Below, piece after piece: positions 37,162 to 45,420 of a stretch of 64,000 bases of DNA. The notes under the pieces are model-generated. The model was not told the DNA's origin and made no database searches. It saw only the letters and a list, made by a program, of their open reading frames with translations. Source of the stretch: Taibaiella soli (lineage in GTDB: Bacteria; Bacteroidota; Bacteroidia; Chitinophagales; Chitinophagaceae); NCBI RefSeq assembly GCF_003236175.1, contig NZ_QKTW01000018.1, positions 1-64,000 of the forward strand, given 5' to 3'. Positions within the stretch are counted from its first letter, which is position 1. The number at the start of each line of letters is the position of its first letter. Made by a program: the position numbers and the translations under genes.

Positions 37162-37223
37162 AAACTGGCGCGAGAGTTAGCGTAGCGCTCTCGTGTCGAA
37201 ACTTATATGCAGTCTCTGACTGC
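37162..37223 (+). repeat. 62-bp inverted repeat, left arm
   Basis: This arm matches the reverse complement of 38013-38074 at 57 of 62 positions. It contains two hairpins: CGAGAG...CTCTCG and the perfect GCAGTC-TCT-GACTGC. Confidence 0.9.
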
Positions 37224-37256
37224 AGCACGAGCGTGATGCCAGCACCCGTGTGTATT

Positions 37257-37973
37257 CTATGGAAACAGATTAATGTTGTCTACGACAAACTTATGAAGCA
37301 CTTCAATAAGTTTCGGTCTTAAAGCATAAAAACGATTTTCATAAAATTTGAATTCAGGTGTGCTGGATCTTGCTTTTCTTTCCTGAAATAATCGCTCTTG
37401 TTCTTTATCCTGTTCCTGATTAATTTCTGCAGCAGCGTTTAATATTGTAGCCATTTCTGGAATCATCAGATGTTTGTCGATTTGCTCTATGACGATGCTG
37501 AAATGATGTCCAATGGCGTAATACAGATTTTCTCCCGCTTCAAAGTCAAGCCAACCCGTTATTGCGACGACACATTTTTGTGCCGGATTTAATTGCTCTA
37601 AACCTCTGAAATAAATAAAGAAATGCTTCGGTAGATTTTCAATCGTTTCAATGGTATAGGCGATCTTTTGTAAGGCTTCTTCTTTATTGTGTTGGTATTT
37701 TTTTAGGATTCGTTCGGTGATCGTAAAGTGTTCTTCGTTGATAGCGAGCAACGCTCGATCCATATCAAATCCGTTTTCTGAAAGATGCTTGAGTGCAATA
37801 CCTATTGTTACACCCGTTTCCTTGACAATGATATCTGCAATCTCGTTCTGGCGCTATGCTACAGCTTTTTTAACGTCACCATCAACAGCTTCCAGTATCA
37901 GCAGACCTTCTTTAATTCCGACCGGAATGCGTTGTCGAAATAGGGTAAGTTGCTGTTTGTGGCTATTGTTCAT
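37257..37973 (-). pseudogene. Gene of unknown function split by an in-frame TAG
   Basis: From ATG 37973 a coding frame runs 39 codons, meets TAG at 37856-37854 (codon 40), then stays open in the same frame to a stop at 37257. The parts on both sides read as one protein: ...VDGDVKKAVA, stop, RQNEIADIIVKETGVTIGIA... A single change from TGG (Trp) would produce the stop. Without it the product has 238 residues. The N-terminal third has short helical units with Gly-Asp-Val and Gly-Phe-Asp turns that recall UBA/EF-Ts-like helices (weak inference). The C-terminal 168 residues could still be made from ATG 37763. The gene lies between 62-bp inverted repeats. Read-through of TAG is possible but not supported by anything seen. 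Confidence 0.75.
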
Positions 37974-38012
37974 TGGCATGAAATTAATGAAATCGTAGCG
38001 TGTATTAAAGAG

Positions 38013-38074
38013 GCAGTCAGAGACTGCATTCGGGTTTCGACACGAGAGCGCAACGCTAACTCTCGCGCCAGTTT
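38013..38074 (-). repeat. 62-bp inverted repeat, right arm
   Basis: This arm pairs with 37162-37223 in inverted orientation; the five differences sit mostly in the link between the two hairpins, while the hairpin stems are kept. Confidence 0.9.
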
Positions 38075-38117
38075 ATGTCTTCGCTATATTAACACTCGCC
38101 TAGTGTAACGTGGGTTC

Positions 38118-38172
38118 CGCACATTTACCACATTCAACACATTCCCACATTTCATTTTTACATTTTCAAATT
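38118..38172. repeat. CACATT-type simple repeat, also before the Rrf2-linked gene
   Basis: The stretch has repeated words ACATT, CACATT and AACACATT (TTTACCACATTCAACACATT and so on). The complement of a very similar string lies at 48228-48262. I see no gene in it. Confidence 0.5.
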
Positions 38173-38230
38173 ACCATTGCCAAATTATCGAATTGCCGAA
38201 TTAGCCTACCTTTATACAAACACTTTCACT

Positions 38231-39004
38231 ATGCCAGAATTACCGGATTTATCGGCCTTCAGCCACAATCTGCAAAAGAAGCTGAAAGGAAAAACAATCA
38301 GGAATATTGAGATCCATTCTGCAAAGAAATTAAATGCTACACATGCTGATTTTGAAAAGGCACTAAAACATCAGACGTTTAAAAAAATAGTGCGTGATGG
38401 TAAAGAACTTTATTTTACAACGAAAGATGGAACTGTCGTTGCTTTACATCTCATGTTGCGTGGGCAGTTATTTGTAGATGATAAAGAGCATAAAAGCGCT
38501 GTTGTAACAATTACATTTGATGACGATACTAAGTTTACGATGGCCGATTATCAAGGTCTGGCGAATATTCGGTTAAATCCCGAAGAACCGGACGCGCCGG
38601 ATGCATTGGCAACCTCAGTGACGCTTTCTTATTTCAGAGATCAACTAGCATCCACTAAAGCAACGATCAAAAATTTTTTGTTAGATCAGCATAATTTACG
38701 CGGCATCGGTAATGCGTATGCCGATGAAATTCTCTGGGATGCCCGTATTTCGCCGTTTTCTATTTGCAGCAAAATTCCAGAGGAACAAGTGGAGGAATTG
38801 TATCATTCCATCAGAAAGGTTTTGGAGCACGCCGAAAAGCAGATCCTGAAATCAAACCCTGATATCATCAGCGGCGAAGTGCGCGATTTTATGGTGATTC
38901 ACAATGCCAGCAAAACAGAAAGTCCGGATGGTGCAAAGATTCATCAAAAGGTTGCCGGAGGTCGCAAAACTTACTATACGGACGAGCAGGAATTGTTTAA
39001 ATAA
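38231..39004 (+). CDS. Fpg/Nei family DNA glycosylase, zincless type
   Basis: The 257-residue protein begins MPELPDLSAF, with the catalytic Pro2 and Glu3 of formamidopyrimidine-DNA glycosylases right after Met. The helix-two-turn-helix segment LLDQHNLRGIGNAYADEILWDARISP with its conserved Asn is clear. The C-terminus, which normally holds a four-Cys zinc finger, has no Cys (GGRKTYYTDEQELFK), so the enzyme is zincless like some eukaryotic and bacterial homologues. It should excise oxidised bases by beta-elimination. The start at ATG 38231 is fixed by the need for N-terminal Pro-Glu; an in-frame upstream ATG (38177) would destroy the active site. Confidence 0.9.
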   Translation: MPELPDLSAFSHNLQKKLKGKTIRNIEIHSAKKLNATHADFEKALKHQTFKKIVRDGKELYFTTKDGTVVALHLMLRGQLFVDDKEHKSAVVTITFDDDTKFTMADYQGLANIRLNPEEPDAPDALATSVTLSYFRDQLASTKATIKNFLLDQHNLRGIGNAYADEILWDARISPFSICSKIPEEQVEELYHSIRKVLEHAEKQILKSNPDIISGEVRDFMVIHNASKTESPDGAKIHQKVAGGRKTYYTDEQELFK

Positions 39005-39045
39005 AATATTAGAAAATAGCATCTTTACAGGAAATAACGAGGATT

Positions 39046-40380
39046 ATGATTGGTTATGGATTGATAGTCGCTGCTTTGATGATTGGTATTTTACTGGGTT
39101 GGATTATTGCCAGGTCTATGCAGTCGAAAAATGTTGTGAATGCAGCTGCGGTAGATGAAATAAGACAACAACTGAAAGATACGCAGCAATCGAAAGATGC
39201 GATAACAGGGCAATTGCAGGAGGCAAACAAAACGATCGCGAAACTGGATGCCATGCTGGATTTTAAACAAGAAAAACTGGAAACACAGGCACAGGAAATT
39301 GAAAATATAGGTCAGCGTTTTGAAGCGCAATTCAAAATACTGGCGAATAATATTCTTGAGGAAAAAGCAGAACGTTTTGCACAGCAGCAGGAGAGCAGTC
39401 TGAAAATTATTCTGGATCCGTTGAAGGAAAACATTCAAAACTTCAAACAAGAGTTTGAATCCAAAATCAAAACCGAATCAGACGAACGGATTTCTTTGCG
39501 CGAGCAAATCAAACAAATGGTTGGTCTCAACCAAACATTGTCTGAACAGGCCAACAGCCTCACACAGGCGCTTCGCGGGAATGTGAAACAACAGGGTAAC
39601 TGGGGCGAAATGATCCTGGAGCGGATTCTGGAACACACCGGTTTGCAAAAGAATGTGCATTATTTTGTTCAGGAACGTTCGCAAAATGATTCTGGTCAAA
39701 TCATTCAGCCGGATGTTGTTATTAAATATCCTGATCAACGTGTTATTATCATTGATGCGAAAGTATCACTGGTACACTACGAAAGTTATATTCAATCGAA
39801 AAACGAAACAGAGCAACAACAGAACCTCACGCTGATGATTCGTTCTGTAAAAGCGCATATCGACGGATTGAGTGCAAAATCTTATCATGAGTTTAATAAT
39901 GCACTGGATTTTGTAATGATGTTCGTTCCTGTGGAAGCTGCTTATATTACTGTAATGCAGGCAGAGCCTGATCTTTGGCAATATGCATATCACAAACGTG
40001 TGCTGTTGATTAGTCCTACGAATCTGATTGCTGCTATGAAGCTGGTCAATGATCTTTGGCAACGCGATGGCGTGAACAAGAACGCGCAAAATATTGCAGA
40101 TCGTGCGGTGAAGATTTATGAGAAGCTGGTAAGCTTTGTTGACAATTTTGAAAAAGTAGGAACGCAGATTGACCGGGCACATGATGTGTGGCAAGATGCG
40201 TTTAAACAACTTTCACGTGGTAAAGGAAATCTGATTAGTCAGGCAGAACAGATGAAACAGCTGCGTTTAAATACCCAGAAGAAGTTACCCACAACGATAG
40301 TGGAACAGGCAATGATGGAAGACGAAGCCTCCTCTAGCTCCTCCGAAGGAGGAGAACTCCCAACGCACGCTTCGGCTTGA
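39046..40380 (+). CDS. rmuC: DNA recombination protein RmuC
   Basis: The 444-residue protein has an N-terminal membrane segment (LIVAALMIGILLGWIIA), a long coiled coil (about residues 35-145), and the RmuC nuclease-like domain with the signature KQQGNWGEMILERILEHTGLQKNVHY, then PDQRVIIIDAKVSLVHYE and DFVMMFVPVEAAY. RmuC limits inversions at short inverted repeats in E. coli. The last residues, EASSSSSEGGELPTHASA, are encoded by a dispersed CTCCTCC-type repeat, so the natural C-terminus has been replaced or extended. The ORF begins 41 bp after the glycosylase gene. Confidence 0.94.
   Translation: MIGYGLIVAALMIGILLGWIIARSMQSKNVVNAAAVDEIRQQLKDTQQSKDAITGQLQEANKTIAKLDAMLDFKQEKLETQAQEIENIGQRFEAQFKILANNILEEKAERFAQQQESSLKIILDPLKENIQNFKQEFESKIKTESDERISLREQIKQMVGLNQTLSEQANSLTQALRGNVKQQGNWGEMILERILEHTGLQKNVHYFVQERSQNDSGQIIQPDVVIKYPDQRVIIIDAKVSLVHYESYIQSKNETEQQQNLTLMIRSVKAHIDGLSAKSYHEFNNALDFVMMFVPVEAAYITVMQAEPDLWQYAYHKRVLLISPTNLIAAMKLVNDLWQRDGVNKNAQNIADRAVKIYEKLVSFVDNFEKVGTQIDRAHDVWQDAFKQLSRGKGNLISQAEQMKQLRLNTQKKLPTTIVEQAMMEDEASSSSSEGGELPTHASA
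40327..40360 (+). repeat. CTCCTCC element half-copy inside the rmuC 3' end
   Basis: The sequence starting GCCTCCTCTAGCTCCTCC matches the arms of the 172-bp element at 51480-51651 and forms a perfect CTCCTCC-GAA-GGAGGAG hairpin. It is read as protein by rmuC. Confidence 0.8.
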
Positions 40381-40446
40381 TGAGCGGTGAGTCGTCACTT
40401 GCTTGCGTAGAGTATTCATAATGTAGTTGAATTGCATAACCACACT

Positions 40447-40479
40447 GTCATGTCGACGGAAGGAGACATCCCGCGTAAT
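40447..40479. repeat. TGTCATGTCGACG...GACATCCCGCG unit
   Basis: This is an imperfect 33-bp unit nearly identical to 11702-11734 (one base differs in the middle: GACGG against GACGC). It contains TGTC/GACA ends. The rest of 40381-40556 holds only TTTTGACTTTTGAC units. Confidence 0.7.
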
Positions 40480-40556
40480 ATGGGATTCCGGCACATTTGG
40501 TCTCTGCTAGGATGGCAAACGTATCTACACTTTTTTTTGACTTTTGACTTTTGACT

Positions 40557-41663
40557 TTAAGGAACGTACCGTTCCGCCAGGTACAAATACGGGTCCATAA
40601 AATGATGCGCGAATACATTTGTTTTGCTGTCGGGGAAATGCCTGAAGTATTCAGCGTCTGCTTTTAGTACGATAATCGTTCCCGCAGGCATGTAACAGAA
40701 GCTGTTGTAGAATGGCGGCTTTTGCATTTCCGTCATCGTTTTAATCGCCTGTTTGTACATCATATCACCCAGGTATTTTTTATAACGTCGCAATAATTTA
40801 TAGCCCGGATTTCTCAAGCGTTTGTAGCCAATATTGAAAACAAGATTGACCGGGAATTTTTGTTTCTTAATCAATTTTTGCGCGTCGGTAAATGGATTGA
40901 CCGTATTAAAATCATGAACCGTCTGTAAGGTCAGCGGCGTTTCTGGCACCCAGTCCTCTGTATTCAAAACCGTAAAGCCCCAACCGCTGCGGGTCAGGTG
41001 ATCATAGTCATAAGCGTAGTACAGATTGCCTGGTTTCGGTGCTGCACTACAGTAAGTTTTGATGGTAATATCCTGAGGTAATTGTTTCGTTCGTCGCAGA
41101 TAATCGAAGTAGGAGCGTAGCAGGAATGCGATAGCGCCGCCCTGACTGTGACCCATAATGATGAAATCGTGAATGCCCGCTTTGTAACAGGAATCCACTT
41201 TCGGAATCATTGTCTGACAAATGGAAGCCATACCAATCAGCCAGCCTACATGTACAGCAGCTTTCGGATTATCCGCTAATTCGTAATGGAATTTTTGAGT
41301 ATTTGAAAGTTGCAGATCGCCTTTTGCAGGAACCATTGCTGCGTAAAAGTTTTCGAGCCAGCTTACCATGTGTGCGGTAGTGCCACGAACGCTTAATACG
41401 GCTACCTTTTCCGACTTGTGAATCCAGAGATCCCAACGATTGTCTAATCCATTGACGGGCGACCGGTAAGTCCACTGAAAATATTGCGGATCGGGTATTT
41501 TCATTTTCCATGGCGTGTCCAATTGTCGTGCAGAAACCTTTAGTAACTCTTTGTATTCCTCAATGTCAAAACCCGCTTTGAGTACACTTCCCGACACATT
41601 TTTACTGAAGGTAAAAAGATAGAAACACAGACAAAAGGTGAATAAGCTTTTCAACAGTTTCAT
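40557..41663 (-). CDS. Class 3 (Rhizomucor-type) lipase family protein
   Basis: The 368-residue protein has a signal-like N-terminus and the lipase 3 fold: VLSVRGTT oxyanion region, AVHVGWL, the nucleophile motif GHSQGG with Ser173 and the loop NTEDWVP with Asp237 as likely acid. A His near the C-terminus (HHFMDPY) is the probable third member of the triad. It is predicted to hydrolyse acylglycerols or other esters outside the cytoplasm. It is transcribed alone, with repeats on both sides. Confidence 0.85.
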   Translation of the reverse strand: MKLLKSLFTFCLCFYLFTFSKNVSGSVLKAGFDIEEYKELLKVSARQLDTPWKMKIPDPQYFQWTYRSPVNGLDNRWDLWIHKSEKVAVLSVRGTTAHMVSWLENFYAAMVPAKGDLQLSNTQKFHYELADNPKAAVHVGWLIGMASICQTMIPKVDSCYKAGIHDFIIMGHSQGGAIAFLLRSYFDYLRRTKQLPQDITIKTYCSAAPKPGNLYYAYDYDHLTRSGWGFTVLNTEDWVPETPLTLQTVHDFNTVNPFTDAQKLIKKQKFPVNLVFNIGYKRLRNPGYKLLRRYKKYLGDMMYKQAIKTMTEMQKPPFYNSFCYMPAGTIIVLKADAEYFRHFPDSKTNVFAHHFMDPYLYLAERYVP

Positions 41664-41745
41664 GGTGCGGATTTTTCTTAAAAATAGCTAAAAGCGCAAA
41701 GCTAAAAGCATAACGCTTTTCCTCATTTTATCTTACTGTATGAGG

Positions 41746-42019
41746 GTGCTTACGCAACACACTCGGCCTAAGGAAACTCGGCGTTAAGAAATGAAATGCA
41801 GACTGCGTAAAGCAATTATGATGGCTATAAGAATTGTTAGGTATGACTATAGATTTTCCTGGCATAGTAATGACGCCAAATAGTAAGCTTCAGATTGCCA
41901 CGTTGTACCTCCCCGCAACAGCTGTATGCCTTCGTCGTCCTGAACGAAGTGTAGGGATTAGCCATAGTTTCCTTAAGCCTTGAATTTTTGGTTACTTTTT
42001 TTTCAGGAAAAAAGTGACA
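41746..42019 (+). mobile_element. MITE-like repeat element, copy A
   Basis: Imperfect terminal inverted repeats, GGCCTAAGGAAACTCGGC at 41765-41782 and its partner GCCATAGTTTCCTTAAGCC at 41961-41979, bound about 215 bp without a gene. Similarity with copy B continues outward on both sides, on the right into a hairpin GTTACTTTTTT...AAAAAAGTGAC. Inside is a conserved hairpin CTTCGT...ACGAAG. Further copies are at 57546 (inverted) and 61086 (left end missing). The rest of the gap 41664-42066 holds AAAGCTAAAAGC units. Confidence 0.7.
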
Positions 42020-42066
42020 GACGACAAGGGGGCTTTAACAAGAGTGATGTATCAACGGCTGCCACT

Positions 42067-43083
42067 TTACCAGGTTAACCATTCACGAAGTTTTACCGAA
42101 ATTTTTTCTGCTTCGACTAAAAAACCGTCATGGCCGTAACTGGAGTCAATAATTTCCAAGCGGCAATTAGGTAAATGCGCCGCGATAAATTTTTGTTCTT
42201 GTACTGGGCAAAGAATATCACTGCTGATACCTATCAGTAACGTAGGTGTTTTGATCGTCTGTAAAACCCCTTCTATCGATTGTTTCCGGCCGCGGGCAAT
42301 ATTGTGTGAATCCATTGCTTTGGTCAGATACCAATAGCTGTAAGCGTTGAAGCGCTTTGTTAGTTTATCGCCCTGGTAATTGATGTAAGAAGATGCCTTG
42401 AAATCCTCAATTTTTTCGTTGTCTTCATCCGTCTGTTGTGCTACCATCAGCTCATAATTACGATAGGTAAGCATGCCAATTGCACGTGCGGCCTTCAACC
42501 CTTTGCTGCCAGCTTCCGGAGTATTGGCATTCCAGCTGACGTCTGCTTCAATAGCCAGCCTTTGTGCTGTATGAATAGCAATGCCCCAGGCGCTTTCTGC
42601 AGGAGAAGTCGCCAGGAGGAACAGACGTTCTGCCAAATCAGGATTCATTACAGCCCATTCCATCGCCTGATACCCGCCCATGCTGCCGCCTACGAGTAAT
42701 TTTATTTTTTCGATGCCCAGTTCCTTTCGCAGCAAATCATGCGCACGCACCATATCCCGAATGGTAATAGTAGGAAAACTGTGTAAATACGCTTGTTTGG
42801 TAATCGGATTCACATCTAGCGGGCCTGTGGAACCATATGCAGAACCCAGGATATTGGCACAGATGATGAAATGTTCGGCGGGGTCAATCGCGCAACCGGC
42901 TCCAATCATTCCCGGCCACCAATCGGCTACATCAGCATTAGCTGTGAGTGCGTGGCAAACCCATATGGCATTGTTTTTTTCGGCGTTTAATGCGCCATAA
43001 GTGCAATAAGCGATTTTAAGGGAAGGAAGAACCGTGCCGCATTCAAGCGGAAATGGCTGGTTGTACGAAAATGACTCCGTCAT
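42067..43083 (-). CDS. metX: Homoserine O-acetyltransferase
   Basis: The 338-residue alpha/beta-hydrolase-fold acyltransferase activates homoserine with acetyl-CoA (or succinyl-CoA in some relatives) for methionine synthesis. It shows the MetX pattern: CHALTANADVADWWPGMIG, ANILGSAYGSTGPLDVNP, nucleophile Ser134 in VGGSMGGYQAMEWA, then an Asp in GISSDILCPV and His in YGHDGFLVE. It is divergent from osmC and metZ, which carries out the next step. Whether the acyl donor is acetyl or succinyl cannot be read with certainty. Confidence 0.92.
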   Translation of the reverse strand: MTESFSYNQPFPLECGTVLPSLKIAYCTYGALNAEKNNAIWVCHALTANADVADWWPGMIGAGCAIDPAEHFIICANILGSAYGSTGPLDVNPITKQAYLHSFPTITIRDMVRAHDLLRKELGIEKIKLLVGGSMGGYQAMEWAVMNPDLAERLFLLATSPAESAWGIAIHTAQRLAIEADVSWNANTPEAGSKGLKAARAIGMLTYRNYELMVAQQTDEDNEKIEDFKASSYINYQGDKLTKRFNAYSYWYLTKAMDSHNIARGRKQSIEGVLQTIKTPTLLIGISSDILCPVQEQKFIAAHLPNCRLEIIDSSYGHDGFLVEAEKISVKLREWLTW

Positions 43084-43198
43084 TGTTGGGATTTAATGCC
43101 GCAAGGTAAAAAATTAGCTGAAAGCTTAAAGTATAAAGCTGAAAGCTTCTATGCCATGGTTCTGAAATCCGCTTACATTTGTAAAAAGGATTTTTCAT

Positions 43199-43618
43199 AT
43201 GAACACGATAGAAATAGTGCGGACTATGGCCGATTTCGGCTTTGATGCCAAAGATGAAGCCGGTCATGTTATTAAAATGGATACCAGCGATGATAGCGGT
43301 GGAAAGAACTACGGCGCACGTCCGATGCAAACGCTATTGATGGGTCTTGGCGGTTGTAGTGGTATCGATGTGGTTTCTATCATGAAAAAACAACGCCAGG
43401 AGCTGACTCATTTTAAGATGATTATTAAGGGGCAGCGTGAAGCAGATAAAATCCCGGCGCTTTGGGAAAAAATCCACATCATCTTCGAGCTCGGCGGCAA
43501 TAATCTCGATGAGTCAAAAGCCAAACAAGCAATCACGCTATCCATCGACAAATATTGTTCCGTTGCCGAAACCTTGAGAAGAGCAGGCGCGGCGATTACG
43601 TGGGAACTCCGGATGTGA
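43199..43618 (+). CDS. OsmC family protein
   Basis: The 139-residue protein begins with beta strands, then has GARPMQTLLMGLGGCSGIDVVSIMKKQRQ, the OsmC pattern with one catalytic-type Cys, and a second Cys in SIDKYCSVAETLRRAGA. OsmC-like proteins reduce organic hydroperoxides with paired Cys; the two Cys here fit. It sits between metX and metZ. A TACATTTG box at 43174-43181 is a likely -7 element. Confidence 0.9.
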   Translation: MNTIEIVRTMADFGFDAKDEAGHVIKMDTSDDSGGKNYGARPMQTLLMGLGGCSGIDVVSIMKKQRQELTHFKMIIKGQREADKIPALWEKIHIIFELGGNNLDESKAKQAITLSIDKYCSVAETLRRAGAAITWELRM

Positions 43619-43752
43619 GCTGTGAATAGTGAGTTGTGAGTTGTCCGTAATTATCGGGTATCAATGGTGCAAAACTCTACGAGCAACTCACAACTGACAA
43701 CTGACCACTCACAAAAAAGCACTCACAATTCACAACTGACAACTCACAAAAA
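43619..43752. repeat. TGAGTTGTGAGTTG / CAACTCACAACTGAC repeats
   Basis: The gap between osmC and metZ is almost wholly short repeats such as GAGTTGTGAGTTGT and CACAACTGACAACTGACC on opposite strands. They lie right after the osmC stop and up to the metZ start, and create a false in-frame ATG at 43664. Confidence 0.7.
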
Positions 43753-43753
43753 C

Positions 43754-44917
43754 ATGCATCCAACCACCAAAGCTATCCGTATCCAAACCGAGCGTACCAA
43801 TGAAATGGAGCACGCAACGCCGATGTTCCTCACGAGCAGTTTTTGTTTTGATAATGCAGAAGACATGCGCGCTGCATTTGCCGATGAAACCGACGATAAT
43901 ATTTACAGCCGTTTCAGTAATCCGAATGTGCAGGAATTTACCGATAAAATTTGCGCGCTCGAAGGCGCAGAAGCAGCGTTTGCGACAGCGTCAGGTATGA
44001 GTGCAGTGTTTGCATCGTTCATGGCATTGCTGAAACAAGGCGATCATTTACTGGCCTGTAATTCCATTTTCGGAAGTACGCACACCATCATCACAAAGTA
44101 TTTGCCGAAATACGGTATTGAATATAGTTATGTTAGCGCAGATAAGCCGGGAGAATGGGCCGCGGCAATTAAGCCGAACACCAAAATGATTTACATCGAG
44201 ACACCCACCAATCCGGGTTTGGATCTCGTAGATCTGGAAATGGTAGGTAGGCTGGCGAAAGAACACAATCTTATTTTGAATGTAGACAACTGCTTCGCAA
44301 CACCGGTGATTCAAACGCCCATTCAATATGGTGCAGATCTGGTGGTACATTCAGCTACCAAATGGATCGACGGGCAGGGACGCGTATTGGGTGGTGTGAT
44401 TGCCGGAAGAAAAGATCTGATCAAAGATATTTATCTGTTTTGCAGAAGCACAGGTCCGTCGTTGTCGCCATTTAATGCTTGGGTGTTAAGCAAAAGTCTG
44501 GAGACGCTCGACGTGCGCATGGAACGCCACAGCAACAATGCTTTTTATCTCGCAGAAAAATTAGAAAATCATCCGAAGATCAGCTGGTTAAAATATCCTT
44601 TTCTGCCTTCGCATCCGCAATATGCGATTGCCAGGAAGCAAATGCAAAGCGGCGGTGGTATCGTTTGTTTTGAACTTGCCGGTGGATTAGACAGCGGGCG
44701 TAAATTTTTAGATGCATTAAAAATGCTCTCCCTCACAGCCAATCTCGGCGATACACGCAGCATCGCATCACATCCTGCAAGTACAACGCACGCCAAGCTC
44801 ACCGAAGCGGAGCGTCAAGCCGTGAACATTACTCCTGGGCTGATTCGTATTTCGGTAGGATTAGAACATAGAGATGATGTGTTGAATGATATTTTGCAGG
44901 CGCTGGAGTTGTGTTGA
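43754..44917 (+). CDS. metZ: O-acyl-homoserine sulfhydrylase (Cys/Met metabolism PLP enzyme)
   Basis: The 387-residue enzyme of the cystathionine gamma-synthase family uses PLP to join acyl-homoserine and sulfide to homocysteine. Visible are the early Tyr/Arg pair NIYSRFSNPNV, the cofactor-stacking region ATASGMSAVFA, IETPTNPGLDLVD, the Asp in LNVDNCFATP and the PLP lysine in LVVHSATKWIDG. ATG 43754 is chosen because the 30 residues before it (from 43664) are translated repeats. With divergent metX this makes a two-step methionine module. The exact substrate (acetyl- or succinyl-homoserine) depends on MetX. Confidence 0.9.
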   Translation: MHPTTKAIRIQTERTNEMEHATPMFLTSSFCFDNAEDMRAAFADETDDNIYSRFSNPNVQEFTDKICALEGAEAAFATASGMSAVFASFMALLKQGDHLLACNSIFGSTHTIITKYLPKYGIEYSYVSADKPGEWAAAIKPNTKMIYIETPTNPGLDLVDLEMVGRLAKEHNLILNVDNCFATPVIQTPIQYGADLVVHSATKWIDGQGRVLGGVIAGRKDLIKDIYLFCRSTGPSLSPFNAWVLSKSLETLDVRMERHSNNAFYLAEKLENHPKISWLKYPFLPSHPQYAIARKQMQSGGGIVCFELAGGLDSGRKFLDALKMLSLTANLGDTRSIASHPASTTHAKLTEAERQAVNITPGLIRISVGLEHRDDVLNDILQALELC

Positions 44918-44956
44918 TAGGGAAAAAAAGGTAAATAGTTAAGTCGTAATAAACAA

Positions 44957-44991
44957 GAAATAGCTGTCTGTTTTCAGGCAGCTATTTTTTT
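44957..44991 (+). terminator. Terminator after metZ
   Basis: AAATAGCTG-t-CTG pairs with CAG-g-CAGCTATTT around a short T loop and ends in T7. It insulates the peptide operon downstream. Confidence 0.85.
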
Positions 44992-45156
44992 GAAAAAAAT
45001 CGTTTTCAGCAATCGTGCTAACGGAGCCAAGTTTGGAATTGTCACTCCGAATTTGATGGTGGTATTTGTCTTTATATCCATTTGATTGTGTGATTTGGCA
45101 CGAAAAATGATAGTTCAATTGACTAATACTATTTTCTTACCGTCAAAACTAAAAAA

Positions 45157-45333
45157 ATGAAAGGCGCAAAAAGATTGTCAATCGAGGATTTGAAAAAGCA
45201 ACAATTCTCACAAAACGTAGTCACCAACATAAACGCGATACGCGGAGGTTTGACAGCTAAGAATTGTCATGAAGAAGAAAAGAAAACTTCTGAGATTGAA
45301 ATGTTTCAGAGAATGATGAAAATCTTGAATTGA
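45157..45333 (+). CDS. Putative RiPP precursor peptide with Gly-Gly leader
   Basis: The 58-residue peptide has a charged helical leader, KRLSIEDLKKQQFSQNVV, ending in INAIRGG (Gly31-Gly32), which fits the leaders of Bacteroidota natural-product precursors cut after a double glycine. The presumed core of about 26-27 residues starts LTAKNCHEEEKK and ends QRMMKILN, with one Cys. It is followed by a hairpin and then the gene of a peptide-modifying-enzyme homologue. The start is an ATG after an A-rich tract. No transporter or C39 peptidase gene is nearby. The reading as precursor is an inference from leader shape and gene order. Confidence 0.6.
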   Translation: MKGAKRLSIEDLKKQQFSQNVVTNINAIRGGLTAKNCHEEEKKTSEIEMFQRMMKILN

Positions 45334-45345
45334 TTGTTAACCTTT

Positions 45346-45405
45346 TGGTTGATTAAGAGCAAAATTTGATAGAATCCTTTCGTTGAAATTGCCTTTAATC
45401 AACCA
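45346..45405 (+). promoter_or_regulatory. Hairpin between precursor and modifying-enzyme genes
   Basis: A perfect 11-bp inverted repeat (TGGTTGATTAA at 45346 and TTAATCAACCA at 45395) encloses a 38-base loop and is followed by a T/C-rich run up to the next ATG. In peptide operons such hairpins often act as a partial terminator or RNA-stabilising end, so that more precursor than enzyme is made. Confidence 0.55.
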
Positions 45406-45420
45406 TTCTTCTTTTTTCTT

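Noticed and set aside
43084-43198. Possible SAM-type riboswitch between metX and osmC
   Set aside because: Only 115 bp with AAAGCTTAAAG-like repeats and promoter boxes; no stem or core pattern of a known SAM riboswitch could be traced.
43664-43753. Longer N-terminus for metZ from ATG 43664
   Set aside because: The 30 extra residues (Ser/Thr/Gln/His-rich) are translated CAACTCACAACTGAC repeats and are absent from the enzyme family as I know it.
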